Positions 18,240 to 28,291 of a stretch of DNA of 64,000 nt are shown one piece after another. This DNA is from Microbacterium sp. BR1. GTDB taxonomy: Bacteria > Actinomycetota > Actinomycetes > Actinomycetales > Microbacteriaceae. Numbering within the stretch: the first letter of the stretch is position 1; the number at the start of each line of letters is the position of its first letter. The notes under the pieces are model-generated. The model had not been told where the DNA came from, did no database searches, and was given only the letters and a program-made list of their open reading frames with translations. Where the stretch lies: the NCBI RefSeq assembly GCF_002812725.1, contig NZ_NMUN01000004.1, forward strand, positions 1,116,001 to 1,180,000, in the 5' to 3' direction. Position numbers and translations under genes: made by a program.

Positions 18240-18911
18240 CTAGATTTTAGTCTCGGGCAGCCCGTCGATCCAATTCGCCAGCAGGCGGATGCCCGCGGCA
18301 CCGGACTTCTCGGGGTGGAACTGGGTCGCCGAGAGCGGACCGTTCTCGACGGCGGCGAGGAAGGGTGCGCCGTAGTCGGTCCAGGTCAGGTGCGGGCTCG
18401 CGAAGGGTCCGTCCGCCTCGAGCGACCACTCCTGGACGCCGAACGAGTGCACGAAGTAGAACCGTTCGTCTTCGAGCCCGGCGAAGAGCTTCGATCCCGG
18501 GTCGGGGCGAACCGTGTTCCAGCCCATGTGGGGCAGAACGGGGGCGTCGAGTTCGCGCACGACGCCCGGCCACTCCCCCATGCCCTCGGTGTCGACGCCC
18601 CGCTCCACGCCCAACTCGAACAGCACCTGCATGCCGACGCAGATGCCGAGGACGGGACGCCCGCCGGCCAGGCGGCGATCGATCAGGCGATCCCCGCCGC
18701 TCGCACGGAGGGCCTCCATCACGGCTCGAAACGCACCGACGCCCGGCACGACGAGACCGTCGGCCTCGAGCACCAGCTGCGGGTCCGATGTCAGACGCGC
18801 GTCAGCGCCCGCCGCCTGCAGCGCCTTGACGGCCGAGTGGATGTTGCCGGATCCGTAGTCGAGGACGGCGACGACGGGCCGACGCACATCGGACACAGAG
18901 GCATCCGTCAC
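18240..18911 (-). CDS. hisH: Imidazole glycerol phosphate synthase, glutaminase subunit
   Basis: 223 aa class I glutamine amidotransferase. The nucleophile Cys is in [11 protein letters not shown] and the His/Glu pair in QFHPEKSG. It makes ammonia for HisF, which is not in this window. The ATG overlaps the hisB stop by 4 nt. The 87 nt to hisA hold no obvious signal. Confidence 0.95.
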   Translation of the reverse strand: MTDASVSDVRRPVVAVLDYGSGNIHSAVKALQAAGADARLTSDPQLVLEADGLVVPGVGAFRAVMEALRASGGDRLIDRRLAGGRPVLGICVGMQVLFELGVERGVDTEGMGEWPGVVRELDAPVLPHMGWNTVRPDPGSKLFAGLEDERFYFVHSFGVQEWSLEADGPFASPHLTWTDYGAPFLAAVENGPLSATQFHPEKSGAAGIRLLANWIDGLPETKI

Positions 18912-19510
18912 AGCGCGCCCTTGGTGCTCGGGATCCCCTCCACGAGGGGATCGAGCGACTTGGCCTGGCGGAACGCGCGCGCGAATGCCTTGTACTCGGC
19001 CTCGGCGATGTGGTGGGGGTCACGTCCTTCGAGAACGCGGACGTGCACCGTGAGTCCGCCATTGAACGCGATCGCCTCGAACGTGTGGCGGACGAGCGAA
19101 CCCGTGAAGTGACCGCCGATCAGGTGGTGTTCGAACCCGGCGGGCTCGCCGGAGTGCACCAGATAGGGACGGCCCGAAATGTCGACGACGGCCTGCGCGA
19201 GCGCTTCGTCGAGCGGCACGAGCGCGTCGCCGTAGCGGGAGATACCGGCCTTGTCGCCGAGCGCCTCGCGGATGGCGATGCCCAGCACGATCGAGACGTC
19301 CTCGACGGTGTGGTGCGCGTCGATCTGCGTGTCGCCCGTCGCCTTCACCGTCAGGTCGGTCAGCGAGTGCTTCGCGAACGCCGTCAGCATGTGGTCGAAG
19401 AACGGCACGGTCGTGTCGATGCTGCTGCGACCGGTCCCGTCGAGGTCGATCTCGAGGTCGACGGATGACTCACTCGTGCGACGAGTCCTGCTCGCCGTGC
19501 GCCTGCTCAT
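18908..19510 (-). CDS. hisB: Imidazoleglycerol-phosphate dehydratase
   Basis: 200 aa monofunctional enzyme without the phosphatase domain found in enterobacteria. The metal-binding motifs [14 protein letters not shown] and [14 protein letters not shown] are intact, as are FDHML and GGHF. It overlaps hisC upstream and hisH downstream by 4 nt each. The first 15 residues are Arg/Ser-rich and precede the conserved core. Confidence 0.96.
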   Translation of the reverse strand: MSRRTASRTRRTSESSVDLEIDLDGTGRSSIDTTVPFFDHMLTAFAKHSLTDLTVKATGDTQIDAHHTVEDVSIVLGIAIREALGDKAGISRYGDALVPLDEALAQAVVDISGRPYLVHSGEPAGFEHHLIGGHFTGSLVRHTFEAIAFNGGLTVHVRVLEGRDPHHIAEAEYKAFARAFRQAKSLDPLVEGIPSTKGAL

Positions 19511-20592
19511 GCCTGCGAGTCTATCGACGCGAGTTGGTCGAGGAATGCTGTGGTCTCATCCTCGGTACCGGCCGAGACGCGCAGCGTCCCGGGCAGCCCG
19601 ACGTCGCGCACGAGCACGCCGCGCTCGAATAGCGCGCGCCACGTCGCGGCGGGATCGGCGACCCCGCCGAACAGGATGAAGTTCGTCCAGGACTCGTACG
19701 GCTCGTACCCGAGGGCGGATAGCGTCGCACCCATCCGATCGCGCTGCTGGACGATGTCGTCGACCATCGCCAGCATGGTGTCGGAGTGACGCAGCGCGCC
19801 GAGCGCCGCGGCCTGCGTGAGCGAACTCAGGTGGTACGGCAGCCGCACCAACCGCAACGCATCGATGAAGGCGGGGTCTGCGGCGAGATAGCCGACACGG
19901 GCCCCCGCGAACGCGAACGCCTTGCTCATCGTGCGCGAGACCGCCAGTCGCGGGCGGTCGTGCAGGAGCGTCAGCGCCGAGCGCTGATCGTGCGGCGCGA
20001 ACTCCCAGTACGCCTCGTCGACGACGACGACACCACGGGAGGCTTCGTACACCGCCTCGATGACCTCGATCGGCATCGGCGTGCCCGTGGGGTTGTTCGG
20101 GGAGCAGAGGAAGATCACATCGGGGTCGGCTTCGGCGACCTGCTCGGCAGCGAACTCCGGGGTGAGGGTGAAGTCGTGTCCGCGCTCGCCCGCGATCCAT
20201 CCCGCACCCGTGCCGGACGCCAGGAGCGGGTACATCGAGTACGTCGGGCCGAACCCGAAGGCCGTGCGGCCGGGGCCCCCGAACGCCTGCAGAACGTGCT
20301 GGAGCACTTCGTTCGAGCCGTTCGCCGCCCAGATGTTCTGCGATGTCAGGCCGTGACCGAGGTAGTCCGCGAAAGCCTCGCGGAGCGCATCGAAATCACG
20401 ATCGGGATAGCGGTTGATCTCGCGCAGCGCGACGGCGATGCCGTCCAGGATGTCGTCGGCCACCTCTTGCGGGACGGGGTGCGTGTTCTCGTTGACGTTC
20501 AACGCGATCGGCACGCTGGCCTGGGGTGCCCCGTAGGGCGTCTTTCCCCGGAGATCGTCACGGAGAGGGAGGTCTTCGAGGGATGCGCTCAC
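19507..20592 (-). CDS. hisC: Histidinol-phosphate aminotransferase
   Basis: 361 aa fold-type I PLP aminotransferase. The PLP lysine is in [12 protein letters not shown], with the conserved [16 protein letters not shown] and VVDEAYWEF. It is the first gene of hisCBHA. The start is the GTG at 20592 ([10 protein letters not shown]) because TAGCAT lies exactly 7 nt upstream, the leaderless pattern seen across this window; an in-frame ATG three codons earlier falls inside that hexamer. Confidence 0.93.
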   Translation of the reverse strand: MSASLEDLPLRDDLRGKTPYGAPQASVPIALNVNENTHPVPQEVADDILDGIAVALREINRYPDRDFDALREAFADYLGHGLTSQNIWAANGSNEVLQHVLQAFGGPGRTAFGFGPTYSMYPLLASGTGAGWIAGERGHDFTLTPEFAAEQVAEADPDVIFLCSPNNPTGTPMPIEVIEAVYEASRGVVVVDEAYWEFAPHDQRSALTLLHDRPRLAVSRTMSKAFAFAGARVGYLAADPAFIDALRLVRLPYHLSSLTQAAALGALRHSDTMLAMVDDIVQQRDRMGATLSALGYEPYESWTNFILFGGVADPAATWRALFERGVLVRDVGLPGTLRVSAGTEDETTAFLDQLASIDSQA

Positions 20593-20685
20593 CCCTCCCA
20601 TGCTACGACGCACGGGACTCGCGACGTGTTCCGGGCGGGAGGTGCCCCGACGCGTTCGCGTGGGGGCCCGCGACGCAGCGGGGGC

Positions 20686-21033
20686 TCAGGACGTGAACTC
20701 GGCGGGGATCGCGATGCGCTGCCCCGCGTCCACGGTCGACGAACCGAGCGCGTTCAACCGAACGATCTCATCCACGACGTCGCGCGGGTCGGCCGCGGGC
20801 GCCACCTCGAGCGCGATCGACCAGAGCGAGTCACCCGGTTCCACCAGAACCGTCGTGAACTCACCCGCGGGCGCCGACGCGCTGCGGGATGCGAGCGCCT
20901 CGCCACCGGCGAGGACGCCGATGAAAACGGCGACCGCGAGCGGCAGCGACACCATGCCGACGATCACGCGGCGACCACGCGCCGTCATGCGCAGGCGGGT
21001 GTGCGATGGCATCGACATGAGTGCGGTCGTCAT
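20686..21033 (-). CDS. LysM-domain membrane protein next to lexA (YneA/ChiZ-like)
   Basis: 115 aa. A single transmembrane helix (about 22-47) is followed by a LysM peptidoglycan-binding domain (EPGDSLWSIALEVAP ... VDAGQRIAIP). AGGAGGAC precedes the ATG; the longer open frame upstream was rejected. Small LysM membrane proteins divergent from lexA are known as SOS-induced division inhibitors (YneA in Bacillus, ChiZ/Rv2719c in Mycobacterium, DivS in Corynebacterium). The same position and layout support that role, with a LexA-box-like palindrome on its promoter. Confidence 0.8.
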   Translation of the reverse strand: MTTALMSMPSHTRLRMTARGRRVIVGMVSLPLAVAVFIGVLAGGEALASRSASAPAGEFTTVLVEPGDSLWSIALEVAPAADPRDVVDEIVRLNALGSSTVDAGQRIAIPAEFTS

Positions 21034-21164
21034 CTTGTCCTCCTGGATCGTGTGGTGCTGAGTGGCGCGGGTTGAGAAGACTTCACGCGATGCCGGAAAG
21101 CCCGTTCGCGAGTCCAGCTCCGCATCCGACTCTCGGCCGGGAGAGCCGGATGCGAAGTTGTGTT

Positions 21165-21197
21165 CCGAAGTTATCTTCGAGTGTTGCATCTTGTCAA
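21165..21197 (-). promoter_or_regulatory. Promoter of the LysM gene with overlapping LexA-box-like palindrome
   Basis: On the minus strand TTGACA (21197-21192) is followed after 18 nt by TAACTT (21173-21168). The -10 region sits in the palindrome CGAAGATAACTTCG (21179-21166). The actinobacterial LexA consensus is TCGAAC-N4-GTTCGA; here the inner C/G pair is swapped, so 9 of 12 positions match. Confidence 0.55.
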
Positions 21198-21238
21198 GTC
21201 CTTCTGCGCCTCTGTGTGGCCCGAATCGATCGACACGC

Positions 21239-21254
21239 TCGAACAGATGTGCCG
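21239..21254 (+). promoter_or_regulatory. LexA-box-like site upstream of lexA
   Basis: TCGAACAGATGTGCCG has a perfect left half-site and matches 9 of 12 consensus positions. It lies about 20 nt before a candidate -10 (TAGTGT, 21274-21279), a position that would block RNA polymerase, which fits autoregulation of lexA. The remainder of 21034-21369 shows no gene. Confidence 0.5.
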
Positions 21255-21369
21255 AAAACGACCGAGGACCGGATAGTGTTTCGATGGTCGCGCTGGTGCA
21301 AGAGCAGTACACCAGCGACCACCGACATCGCATCGAGAGCGACGCCACGTACGGCGGGAGGAGCACGAC

Positions 21370-22152
21370 ATGACGCTTGAACCCTGGGACTCCGCCCTGG
21401 CCGATCCGGACGCCGACCTGGGCTCCGATGCAGTCACCGACGCACGCGGCGAGGTCGCCGCGGATGCCTCCGATGTCGGCGAGACGACCGAACCGCGTGC
21501 GCGCACGCGGCGTCGCAAGAGCCTGAGCGACAAGCAGCTGGCGATCCTCGAGGTGATCCAGCGTTCGGTCCAGTCGCACGGCTATCCGCCGAGCATGCGC
21601 GAGATCGGAGACGCCGTCGGCCTGCGTTCGCTCTCGAGCGTGACGCACCAGCTCAACCAGCTCGAGCTCTCGGGGTACCTTCGTCGCGACTCCGGCAAGA
21701 CGCGCGCCATCGAGGTCTTGATCGACCTTCCCGGCAGTGCGGCAGAGAATCCCGCCGACTCCGCGCCCCCGGTCGGCGACGCGGCCATGGTCCCTCTCGT
21801 CGGGCGCATCGCCGCCGGCGTGCCGATAACTGCCGATCAGCAGGTGGAAGAGGTCTTCCCGCTCCCCCGTCAGCTCGTGGGCAAGGGCGAGCTGTTCATG
21901 CTGCGTGTCTCCGGCGAGTCGATGATCGACGCGGCGATCTGCGACGGCGACTGGGTCGTCGTCCGCACACAGGCGACGGCCGAGAACGGCGACATCGTCG
22001 CGGCCATGCTCGACGGTGAGGCGACGGTCAAGACCTTCCGCCGTCGCGACGGACACACGTGGCTCCTGCCCCGCAACAGCGCGTTCGAGCCGATCCTCGG
22101 CGATCACGCGACCGTTCTGGGCAAGGTCGTCGCGGTCCTGCGCGCCGTCTGA
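21370..22152 (+). CDS. lexA: LexA repressor
   Basis: 260 aa. A winged helix-turn-helix (about 51-115: [26 protein letters not shown]) is followed by an S24 self-cleavage domain. The scissile bond is Ala149-Gly150 (RIAAGVPI), the nucleophile Ser184 (GESMID) and the base Lys221 (ATVKTF). Activated RecA triggers its cleavage and opens the SOS regulon. An N-terminal acidic extension of about 45 residues precedes the core. GGAGGAG lies about 6 nt upstream of the ATG. Confidence 0.97.
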   Translation: MTLEPWDSALADPDADLGSDAVTDARGEVAADASDVGETTEPRARTRRRKSLSDKQLAILEVIQRSVQSHGYPPSMREIGDAVGLRSLSSVTHQLNQLELSGYLRRDSGKTRAIEVLIDLPGSAAENPADSAPPVGDAAMVPLVGRIAAGVPITADQQVEEVFPLPRQLVGKGELFMLRVSGESMIDAAICDGDWVVVRTQATAENGDIVAAMLDGEATVKTFRRRDGHTWLLPRNSAFEPILGDHATVLGKVVAVLRAV

Positions 22153-22223
22153 CGCCCCATCACGGCATCCGGCGCCGTGCGTGAGGAACTGCGCGGAGAC
22201 GCTTCGGAGCGGTATAAGGGGAT

Positions 22224-23618
22224 GTGACCAACCCCACTCCTGCTCCCGCGAACGCAGCGGATGCCGCACGTCGGCTCGCCGAACTCGAAGCCGAGAACGC
22301 ACGCCTCCGCTCCCGACTCGGAGAGACGCCGTCCCGCCCGGAGCGCGTGTCGCGGCCTCGCCGGGGCACGTGGCGAGCTGTTCTCTCGTCTGCCCTGATC
22401 GTGATCGCAGCCCTGCTGGTGCCCGTCTCGATCGTGTCGGCATGGGCACGAACCGAGCTCGTCGACGAGACCGCGTTCGTGGCGACCTTCGCGCCGCTCG
22501 CGCAGGACCCCGCTGTGCAGGCTCTGATCGTCGATCAAGCGACCGCGGCGATCGACGAATCCCTCGATCTGCAGGGCCTCACCGACGATCTGTTCGACGG
22601 GATCGAGGGTCTCGGGCTGCCGCCCCGCGCAACGGCAGCGATCGATCTGCTGCGCGGTCCGGCGGTCGAGGGGCTCCGCGGCCTGGTGGGCACATCCGTC
22701 ACGCAGCTCGTGGAATCGGACGTGTTCGCCTCGGTCTGGGAGACGGCCCTCCGCGCGAGTCACCGCGGCCTCGCCGCCGCGGCGACGGGAACGACGCAGA
22801 CGGGCGCCGTGACCATCAGCGACTCCGGCGAGGTGGGGATCTCGCTCGCGCCGATCATCGACGAAGTGAAGGACCGGCTGGTGGCGCAGGGCGTGGGATT
22901 CGCCTCCGCGATTCCGTCTGTGGACCGGACGATCGTCCTCGTCCAGAGCGACGCGCTCGTGAGCGTCCGCATCGTCTACGGGATCGCAGCGACCGTCGGA
23001 TGGTGGCTGCCGCTCGTGACCCTCGCGCTGTTCATCGGCGGGGTGCTCCTCGCTCGCCGCAAGAGCGTCGCCCTCGTCGGGACGGGCGTGGCCATCGCCA
23101 TCGGCGGGGGTACCCTCGCCGTGGCCCTCGCGGTCGGCGCCACCGTGGCCTCGATCGCGGCGTCGCGGCTCGCGATCCCCATCACGGCGGTCGACGCCAT
23201 CTACGCGCAGATCGTCACGGCGATGCGCGACACCGCCGCGGTCATCGCGCTGATCGGTGTGCTCCTCGCCCTTCTCGCGTGGGTGCAGGGGCGCAGCAAC
23301 GCTGCCGTCGCCATCCGTACCGGCGCCACGGGCGTCAACCACCGCCTGCGGTCGTCCCTGCGCTCCAGCGGCGTCGACACCGGCCGCGTCGGACGCTGGA
23401 TGTACACCTATCGCGTCCTGGTGCGCGTTGTGCTCGCCGCGCTTGCGATCCTGTGGCTGCTGGCGCTCCGCCCGCTCTCGATCGGCGATGTCTCGCTCGT
23501 CCTCGTCGTCGCGCTCCTGGCCTGGTGGGCGACCGAACTCGCGCAGAACGAGCCGGAGGTCGTCGAAGCCGCGCCGGCCGAAGCCGAGGACGTCGAACCC
23601 GATCGCGCCACGGTGTAG
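22224..23618 (+). CDS. Conserved actinobacterial membrane protein of unknown function
   Basis: 464 aa. A short predicted coiled coil (ARRLAELEAENARLRSRLGE) precedes a first membrane helix (about 52-75). A large extracytoplasmic domain (about 76-250, ELVDETAFVATFAPLAQDPAVQ) is followed by about five helices and an acidic cytoplasmic tail. No catalytic motif is recognisable. The GTG follows AAGGGGAT. It is 71 nt after lexA on the same strand, so co-transcription is possible. Function unknown. Confidence 0.75.
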   Translation: MTNPTPAPANAADAARRLAELEAENARLRSRLGETPSRPERVSRPRRGTWRAVLSSALIVIAALLVPVSIVSAWARTELVDETAFVATFAPLAQDPAVQALIVDQATAAIDESLDLQGLTDDLFDGIEGLGLPPRATAAIDLLRGPAVEGLRGLVGTSVTQLVESDVFASVWETALRASHRGLAAAATGTTQTGAVTISDSGEVGISLAPIIDEVKDRLVAQGVGFASAIPSVDRTIVLVQSDALVSVRIVYGIAATVGWWLPLVTLALFIGGVLLARRKSVALVGTGVAIAIGGGTLAVALAVGATVASIAASRLAIPITAVDAIYAQIVTAMRDTAAVIALIGVLLALLAWVQGRSNAAVAIRTGATGVNHRLRSSLRSSGVDTGRVGRWMYTYRVLVRVVLAALAILWLLALRPLSIGDVSLVLVVALLAWWATELAQNEPEVVEAAPAEAEDVEPDRATV

Positions 23619-23669
23619 CGCGCCCGGACCGGCACCCGTGGTGTCGGCCGCGCCGCGTAGCCTGTCGGG

Positions 23670-25604
23670 ATGACCACGATCCTGCCTTTCGGAACCTGGC
23701 CCTCCCCCATTTCGGCTGCCGAAGTCACGTCCTCCGCACCACGCATCGACGGCGCACGATTCGTCGGCGACGAGGTGTGGTGGAGCGAGTCACTGCCGCA
23801 GGAACGCGGCAGGACGGCCATCCTGCGGCGCGCGATCGAAGCCGACGCGGAAGCGGACGCCGACGTGGTCCTTCCCGGGCCGTGGAGCGCACGTTCGCGC
23901 GTCCACGAGTACGGGGGCGGCGCGTGGACGATCGATGACGACGGGACGCTCTACTTCGTCGAGCAGTCCGATCAGCGCGTCTGGCGGCTGGGCGCAGACG
24001 GCGAACCGCGTGCGCTCACGGTCGAGGCCCCGGGCACGCACTACGGCGACCTCACCTGGGCGAACGGACGGCTCCTCGCGGTGCGCGAGACGGCGCGCGA
24101 CGGGCGTGTACCCGAACGTGCCATCGTCGAGATCAGCTCGGTGGCGGTCGAGGATGCGGCACCCTCTGCGGGCACGCCCCTGGCATCCGGCTACGACTTC
24201 CTCGCCTACCCGCGTCTCTCCCCCGACGGCGACCGCTTGGCGTTCATCGGATGGAACCACCCGAACATGCCGTGGGAGGCGACGCAGCTCGTCGTCCTCG
24301 ACATCAGGACCGGCGCCGTCGGTATCGTCGCGGGCAGTGCTCACGAATCGGTCCTGCAGCCGGAATGGACCGGTCCGGACGAACTCACCTATTCGACCGA
24401 CCGCTCGGGGCGGTGGACGCTCGAGCGGCGACGCCTGGGCGGGCTCCCGGAGCCCACCGCCGCCGAGAGCTCCGACGCGGACACCGGCGGGCCGCTCTGG
24501 AACCTCGGCGCGCGATGGTTCGCCCCGCTCGACGACGGGCGGATCCTGGCGGTGCGCACGCACGGCCGTGACGAGCTCGTCGTGGAGGACACGGACGGCG
24601 GGGCCCGAAGCATCCGCACGCCGCTGTCCGCGCAGGTGCTGATTCGCGACGTGAGCGGCACGCGCGCGCTCGTCACGGGTGCCGGCGCCACGACCCCTTC
24701 CGGTCTCTGGCTGGTCGATGTCGACGATCCGGGCAGGGCCCGACCCCTGCGCGGTGGGGTGTCCGACCGGAGCGACGGTTGGCTGCCCGAGGCCATCGCG
24801 ATGACGTTCGACGGACCCAGCGGACCCGTACACGCCTTCGCGTACCCTCCCTCCAATCCGGGGGTCGAGGGTCCCGCGGACGAACGACCCCCGTACATCG
24901 TCACCGTGCACGGCGGGCCCACCGCGCACGTCGCGGGCGAGGCGTCCCCCGCTGTCGCCTACTTCACGAGCCGCGGTGTCGGCGTGCTCGACGTCAATTA
25001 CGGCGGGTCGAGCGGCTACGGCCGCGCGTACCGCGAGCGCCTCGCCGGGCAGTGGGGAATCGTGGACGTCCAGGACGTCGTGGCGGCAGCCGAAGGACTC
25101 GTCGCCGCGGGGTTCGCCGATGGCGCCCGGCTGGCGATCAAGGGCGGGTCCGCCGGTGGATGGACCGTCCTGTCCGCCCTGACGACATCGAAGACGTTCT
25201 CGGCGGGCATCAGCCGCTACGGAGTCGCCGATCTGCGCGCCCTCGCCGCCGATACGCACGATTTCGAGGCGCACTACCTGGACGGACTCGTCGGGCCGCT
25301 CCCCGACGCCGAGCCCGTGTACGAGGCACGATCTCCGCTCGGCCGCATCGATGACCTGAGCGTTCCCGTGCTGCTGCTGCAGGGTGCGGATGACCCGGTC
25401 GTGCCTCCCGCGCAGGCCTACGCCATGCGCGACGCCCTCGCCGCGAAGGGCATCAGCCACGCGCTCGTCGTGTACGAGGGCGAGTCGCACGGCTTCCGTC
25501 GCGCCGAGACCATCCAGCACGCCCTCGAGAGCGAACTGAGCTTCCTCGGCCAGGTGTTCGGTTTCGCAACGCCGGGCGTGCCCGTCCTGCCTCTCGAGGA
25601 CTGA
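23670..25604 (+). CDS. S9-family prolyl oligopeptidase-type peptidase
   Basis: 644 aa. An N-terminal beta-propeller (to about residue 380) is followed by an alpha/beta-hydrolase catalytic domain. The nucleophile Ser494 sits in GGSAGGW, Asp575 in GADDPVVP and His607 in ESHGF, in the right order and spacing for dipeptidyl- or acylaminoacyl-peptidases. There is no signal peptide, so it acts in the cytoplasm on short peptides. TAGCCT lies 6 nt before the ATG, a leaderless start. Confidence 0.92.
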   Translation: MTTILPFGTWPSPISAAEVTSSAPRIDGARFVGDEVWWSESLPQERGRTAILRRAIEADAEADADVVLPGPWSARSRVHEYGGGAWTIDDDGTLYFVEQSDQRVWRLGADGEPRALTVEAPGTHYGDLTWANGRLLAVRETARDGRVPERAIVEISSVAVEDAAPSAGTPLASGYDFLAYPRLSPDGDRLAFIGWNHPNMPWEATQLVVLDIRTGAVGIVAGSAHESVLQPEWTGPDELTYSTDRSGRWTLERRRLGGLPEPTAAESSDADTGGPLWNLGARWFAPLDDGRILAVRTHGRDELVVEDTDGGARSIRTPLSAQVLIRDVSGTRALVTGAGATTPSGLWLVDVDDPGRARPLRGGVSDRSDGWLPEAIAMTFDGPSGPVHAFAYPPSNPGVEGPADERPPYIVTVHGGPTAHVAGEASPAVAYFTSRGVGVLDVNYGGSSGYGRAYRERLAGQWGIVDVQDVVAAAEGLVAAGFADGARLAIKGGSAGGWTVLSALTTSKTFSAGISRYGVADLRALAADTHDFEAHYLDGLVGPLPDAEPVYEARSPLGRIDDLSVPVLLLQGADDPVVPPAQAYAMRDALAAKGISHALVVYEGESHGFRRAETIQHALESELSFLGQVFGFATPGVPVLPLED

Positions 25605-25710
25605 GAGGGGCGTAGGGAGCCGCTCACCTGGCAGTGGGCGCGACGAACCAGGCCCGCGAACGACGACGCGTGCCAGCGGAATCGCCCGAGACGACCGGGG
25701 CGGGCCGCGG

Positions 25711-27279
25711 TCAGCGCAGGAACGGGGCCAGTTCGGCGGCCAGGCGTGCGGAAACGTGCGCGTGCAGCGCCGTGCCACCCTCTTCGTGCCCTTCGGAGAC
25801 GATCAGGCCCGAGTCGTGGGCCGCCGACACCAGGTCGCCCCGGTCGTACGGCACGAGCGCGCGCACCTCGACGGCGGGCAGCGGCAGCGCTGCCTCGACA
25901 GCGGCGCGCAGTTCGTCGATGCCCTCGCCCGTGCGGGACGACACGAACAGCGCGTCCGGCACGAGCCCGCGCAGCACCATCCGGTCGTCGGGACCGACCA
26001 GGTCGGCCTTGTTGAACACCACGATCTCGTGCGCATCGCGCGTGCCCGCCTCGGCCATGACGTCGCGGACCGTCGCGAGTTGGCTCGCGGGGTCGGGGTG
26101 CGCGGCGTCGACGACGTGCAGCACGACGTCCGCGCCCGCGACCTCTTCGAGCGTCGAGCGGAATGCCTCGACGAGCTGGTGCGGCAGGTTGCGGACGAAC
26201 CCGACCGTGTCGGTGAGCGTGTAGACGCGTCCGTCGACCGTCTCGGAGCGGCGGACCGTGGCATCCAGGGTCGCGAACAGGGCGTTCTCGACCAGCACGC
26301 CCGCGCTCGTCAGCCGGTTGAGCAGGCTCGACTTGCCGGCGTTCGTGTACCCGGCGATCGCGACGGACGGGATCGTGTTGCGGGTGCGCTCGGCGCGCTT
26401 GGCCTCACGGGCCGGGGCGAAATCGCGGATCTGACGGCGCAACAGCGCCATCTTCGTGCGAATGCGACGACGGTCCAGCTCGATCTTCGTCTCACCGGGT
26501 CCACGCGAGCCCATTCCCGCGCCGCCCGCACCGACCTGGCCACCGGCCTGGCGGGACATCGAGTCACCCCAACCACGCAGGCGCGGGAGCAGGTATTCGA
26601 GCTGTGCGAGCTCGACCTGCGCCTTGCCCTCGCGGCTCTTGGCGTGCTGGCTGAAGATGTCGAGTATGACGGTGGTGCGATCGATCACCTTGACCTTGAC
26701 GACATCCTCGAGCGCACGCCGCTGGCTGGGCGCGAGCTCGGTGTCGGCGATGACGGTGTCGGCTCCGACAGCCGCCACCAGGTCGCGCAACTCGTGCGCC
26801 TTGCCGCTCCCGAGATAGGTCGCGGGATCCGGATGGGGTCGGCGCTGCAGCACGGCGTCGAGCACGATCGCCCCGGCCGTCTCTGCCAGGGCGGCGAGCT
26901 CGCGCAACGAGTTCTCGGCGTCCTCCTGCTCGCCCTGCGGGTACACACCCACGAGCACGACGTTCTCGAGGCGGAGCTGGCGGTACTCGACCTCGGTGAC
27001 GTCTTCGAGCTCGGTCGAGAGCCCCGGCACGCGCCGGAGCGCCTGGCGGTCTTCGCGGTCCCACTGATCCCCGTCCGAGGACGCACCCGCCGTCGTCGAA
27101 GCATCCTGCAGAGCCTGCGCTGCCCCGAAGGTGCGCAGGCCGGAACGAGACTGGGCGCGCGCCAGAACCCGCGCGACGACATCGTCGGACGCGTAGTCGA
27201 TCGTGTCCGCACCCGTGCTCTGGGCCGCGTCTTCGTGGGTTCCCGCGACATCGCCGGGGGGTGAAATCCTGTCGGTCAT
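25711..27279 (-). CDS. hflX: Ribosome-associated GTPase HflX
   Basis: 522 aa. An N-terminal HflX domain (YLGSGKAHELRDLV; RTTVILDIFSQHAKSREGK; GPGETKIELDRRRI) precedes a G domain with GYTNAGKSSL (G1), DTVGFVRNLP (G3) and NKADLV (G4). HflX splits and rescues stalled ribosomes. The first 90 residues are a low-complexity extension. The ATG (MTDRIS) follows GAGAGGAAA, preferred over an ATG seven codons earlier. It converges with the S9 peptidase gene across a 106-nt gap without a clear terminator. Confidence 0.95.
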   Translation of the reverse strand: MTDRISPPGDVAGTHEDAAQSTGADTIDYASDDVVARVLARAQSRSGLRTFGAAQALQDASTTAGASSDGDQWDREDRQALRRVPGLSTELEDVTEVEYRQLRLENVVLVGVYPQGEQEDAENSLRELAALAETAGAIVLDAVLQRRPHPDPATYLGSGKAHELRDLVAAVGADTVIADTELAPSQRRALEDVVKVKVIDRTTVILDIFSQHAKSREGKAQVELAQLEYLLPRLRGWGDSMSRQAGGQVGAGGAGMGSRGPGETKIELDRRRIRTKMALLRRQIRDFAPAREAKRAERTRNTIPSVAIAGYTNAGKSSLLNRLTSAGVLVENALFATLDATVRRSETVDGRVYTLTDTVGFVRNLPHQLVEAFRSTLEEVAGADVVLHVVDAAHPDPASQLATVRDVMAEAGTRDAHEIVVFNKADLVGPDDRMVLRGLVPDALFVSSRTGEGIDELRAAVEAALPLPAVEVRALVPYDRGDLVSAAHDSGLIVSEGHEEGGTALHAHVSARLAAELAPFLR

Positions 27280-27406
27280 GTATTTCCTCTCCGGATGCAT
27301 CGCACCCGCAATGGGGCGGTTCAGGCATCCGTGGTCGTCGTGTCCGCGCGACGTCGTAAAACTCTAGCCTCCCGCGCGACACGGGTACTCCGCTACGCTC
27401 GCACCC

Positions 27407-28051
27407 ATGGCGAGCGACCACTACTTCTCTGCGAGTCCCGCCAGCGCCGAGAATCTCCGTCAGATCCGCGTCCAGCTGGACGGCCGGACTGTCGAACTGA
27501 CGACCGCTGGCGGGGTCTTCAGCCCCGACCGCCTGGATGCCGGGACCGCCGTGCTTCTCGCGAACACTCCCGCCGCTCCGGCCGGGGGCCACCTTCTCGA
27601 TCTCGGGTCAGGTTGGGGGCCGGTTGCCCTCACCCTGGCGATGCAGTCTCCGCACGCGACCGTGTGGGCCGTGGACGTCAACGAGCGAGCCCTCGACCTG
27701 GTGCGCCGGAACGCCGAAAAGCTGGGACTCGTCAATGTCAACGCCGTGCTGCCCGATGGTGTTCCCGACGACGTGGCGTTTCGAAGCATCCGGTCGAATC
27801 CCCCGATTCGCGTCGGCAAGAACGAACTGCACGGTCTGCTCGAGCGCTGGATCCCACGACTCGACGAACGCAGCGATGCGTGGCTGGTCGTGCAGCGGAA
27901 TCTCGGTTCGGATTCACTGCAGCGCTGGCTCGCGGCGACATTCGAGCGTGGGTTCAGTGTGCATCGGGCCGCGACCGGCCGCGGGTACCGGGTGCTCCGC
28001 GTCCGTCGACACGGCTCACCGCCGACCACGCCCCTCGACATCGTCGGCTGA
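27407..28051 (+). CDS. RsmC-like class I methyltransferase
   Basis: 214 aa. The S-adenosyl-methionine motif I is LDLGSGWGP, and the target-base motif is SNPPIRVGK (the NPP-x type used for guanine N2 in 16S rRNA by RsmC/RsmD). N-terminal FSPDRLDAGTAVLL is typical of this family. It is shorter than E. coli RsmC because the N-terminal pseudo-domain is missing, as in many Gram-positives. TACGCT lies 7 nt before the ATG. The exact methylated base is inferred. Confidence 0.85.
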   Translation: MASDHYFSASPASAENLRQIRVQLDGRTVELTTAGGVFSPDRLDAGTAVLLANTPAAPAGGHLLDLGSGWGPVALTLAMQSPHATVWAVDVNERALDLVRRNAEKLGLVNVNAVLPDGVPDDVAFRSIRSNPPIRVGKNELHGLLERWIPRLDERSDAWLVVQRNLGSDSLQRWLAATFERGFSVHRAATGRGYRVLRVRRHGSPPTTPLDIVG

Positions 28052-28291
28052 GGCATCCTCCGCTTCGGTTCGGATTGCGGACTGCCCGACACGGACGGCC
28101 ACCGCTTTGCCACGCTGAACCACGTGACGGCTGCAGTTCGCGGCATCCGCTACGTCCATCGGCGGCGCGGATGCGGAACCGTGGAGCCGCCACGGGAACG
28201 AACGGATGCACGGGGTGCGACGCCAGGAGCGGCGGGCGGGACGGACGAGACCGACCGGAGCCCAGGCCAGAGGAACGAGACCGGCCGACGG
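28052..28291. other. Gap between convergent rsmC-like and dapF genes
   Basis: 240 nt with no supported gene. Several GC-rich short inverted repeats are present but none forms a clear terminator. Confidence 0.4.
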
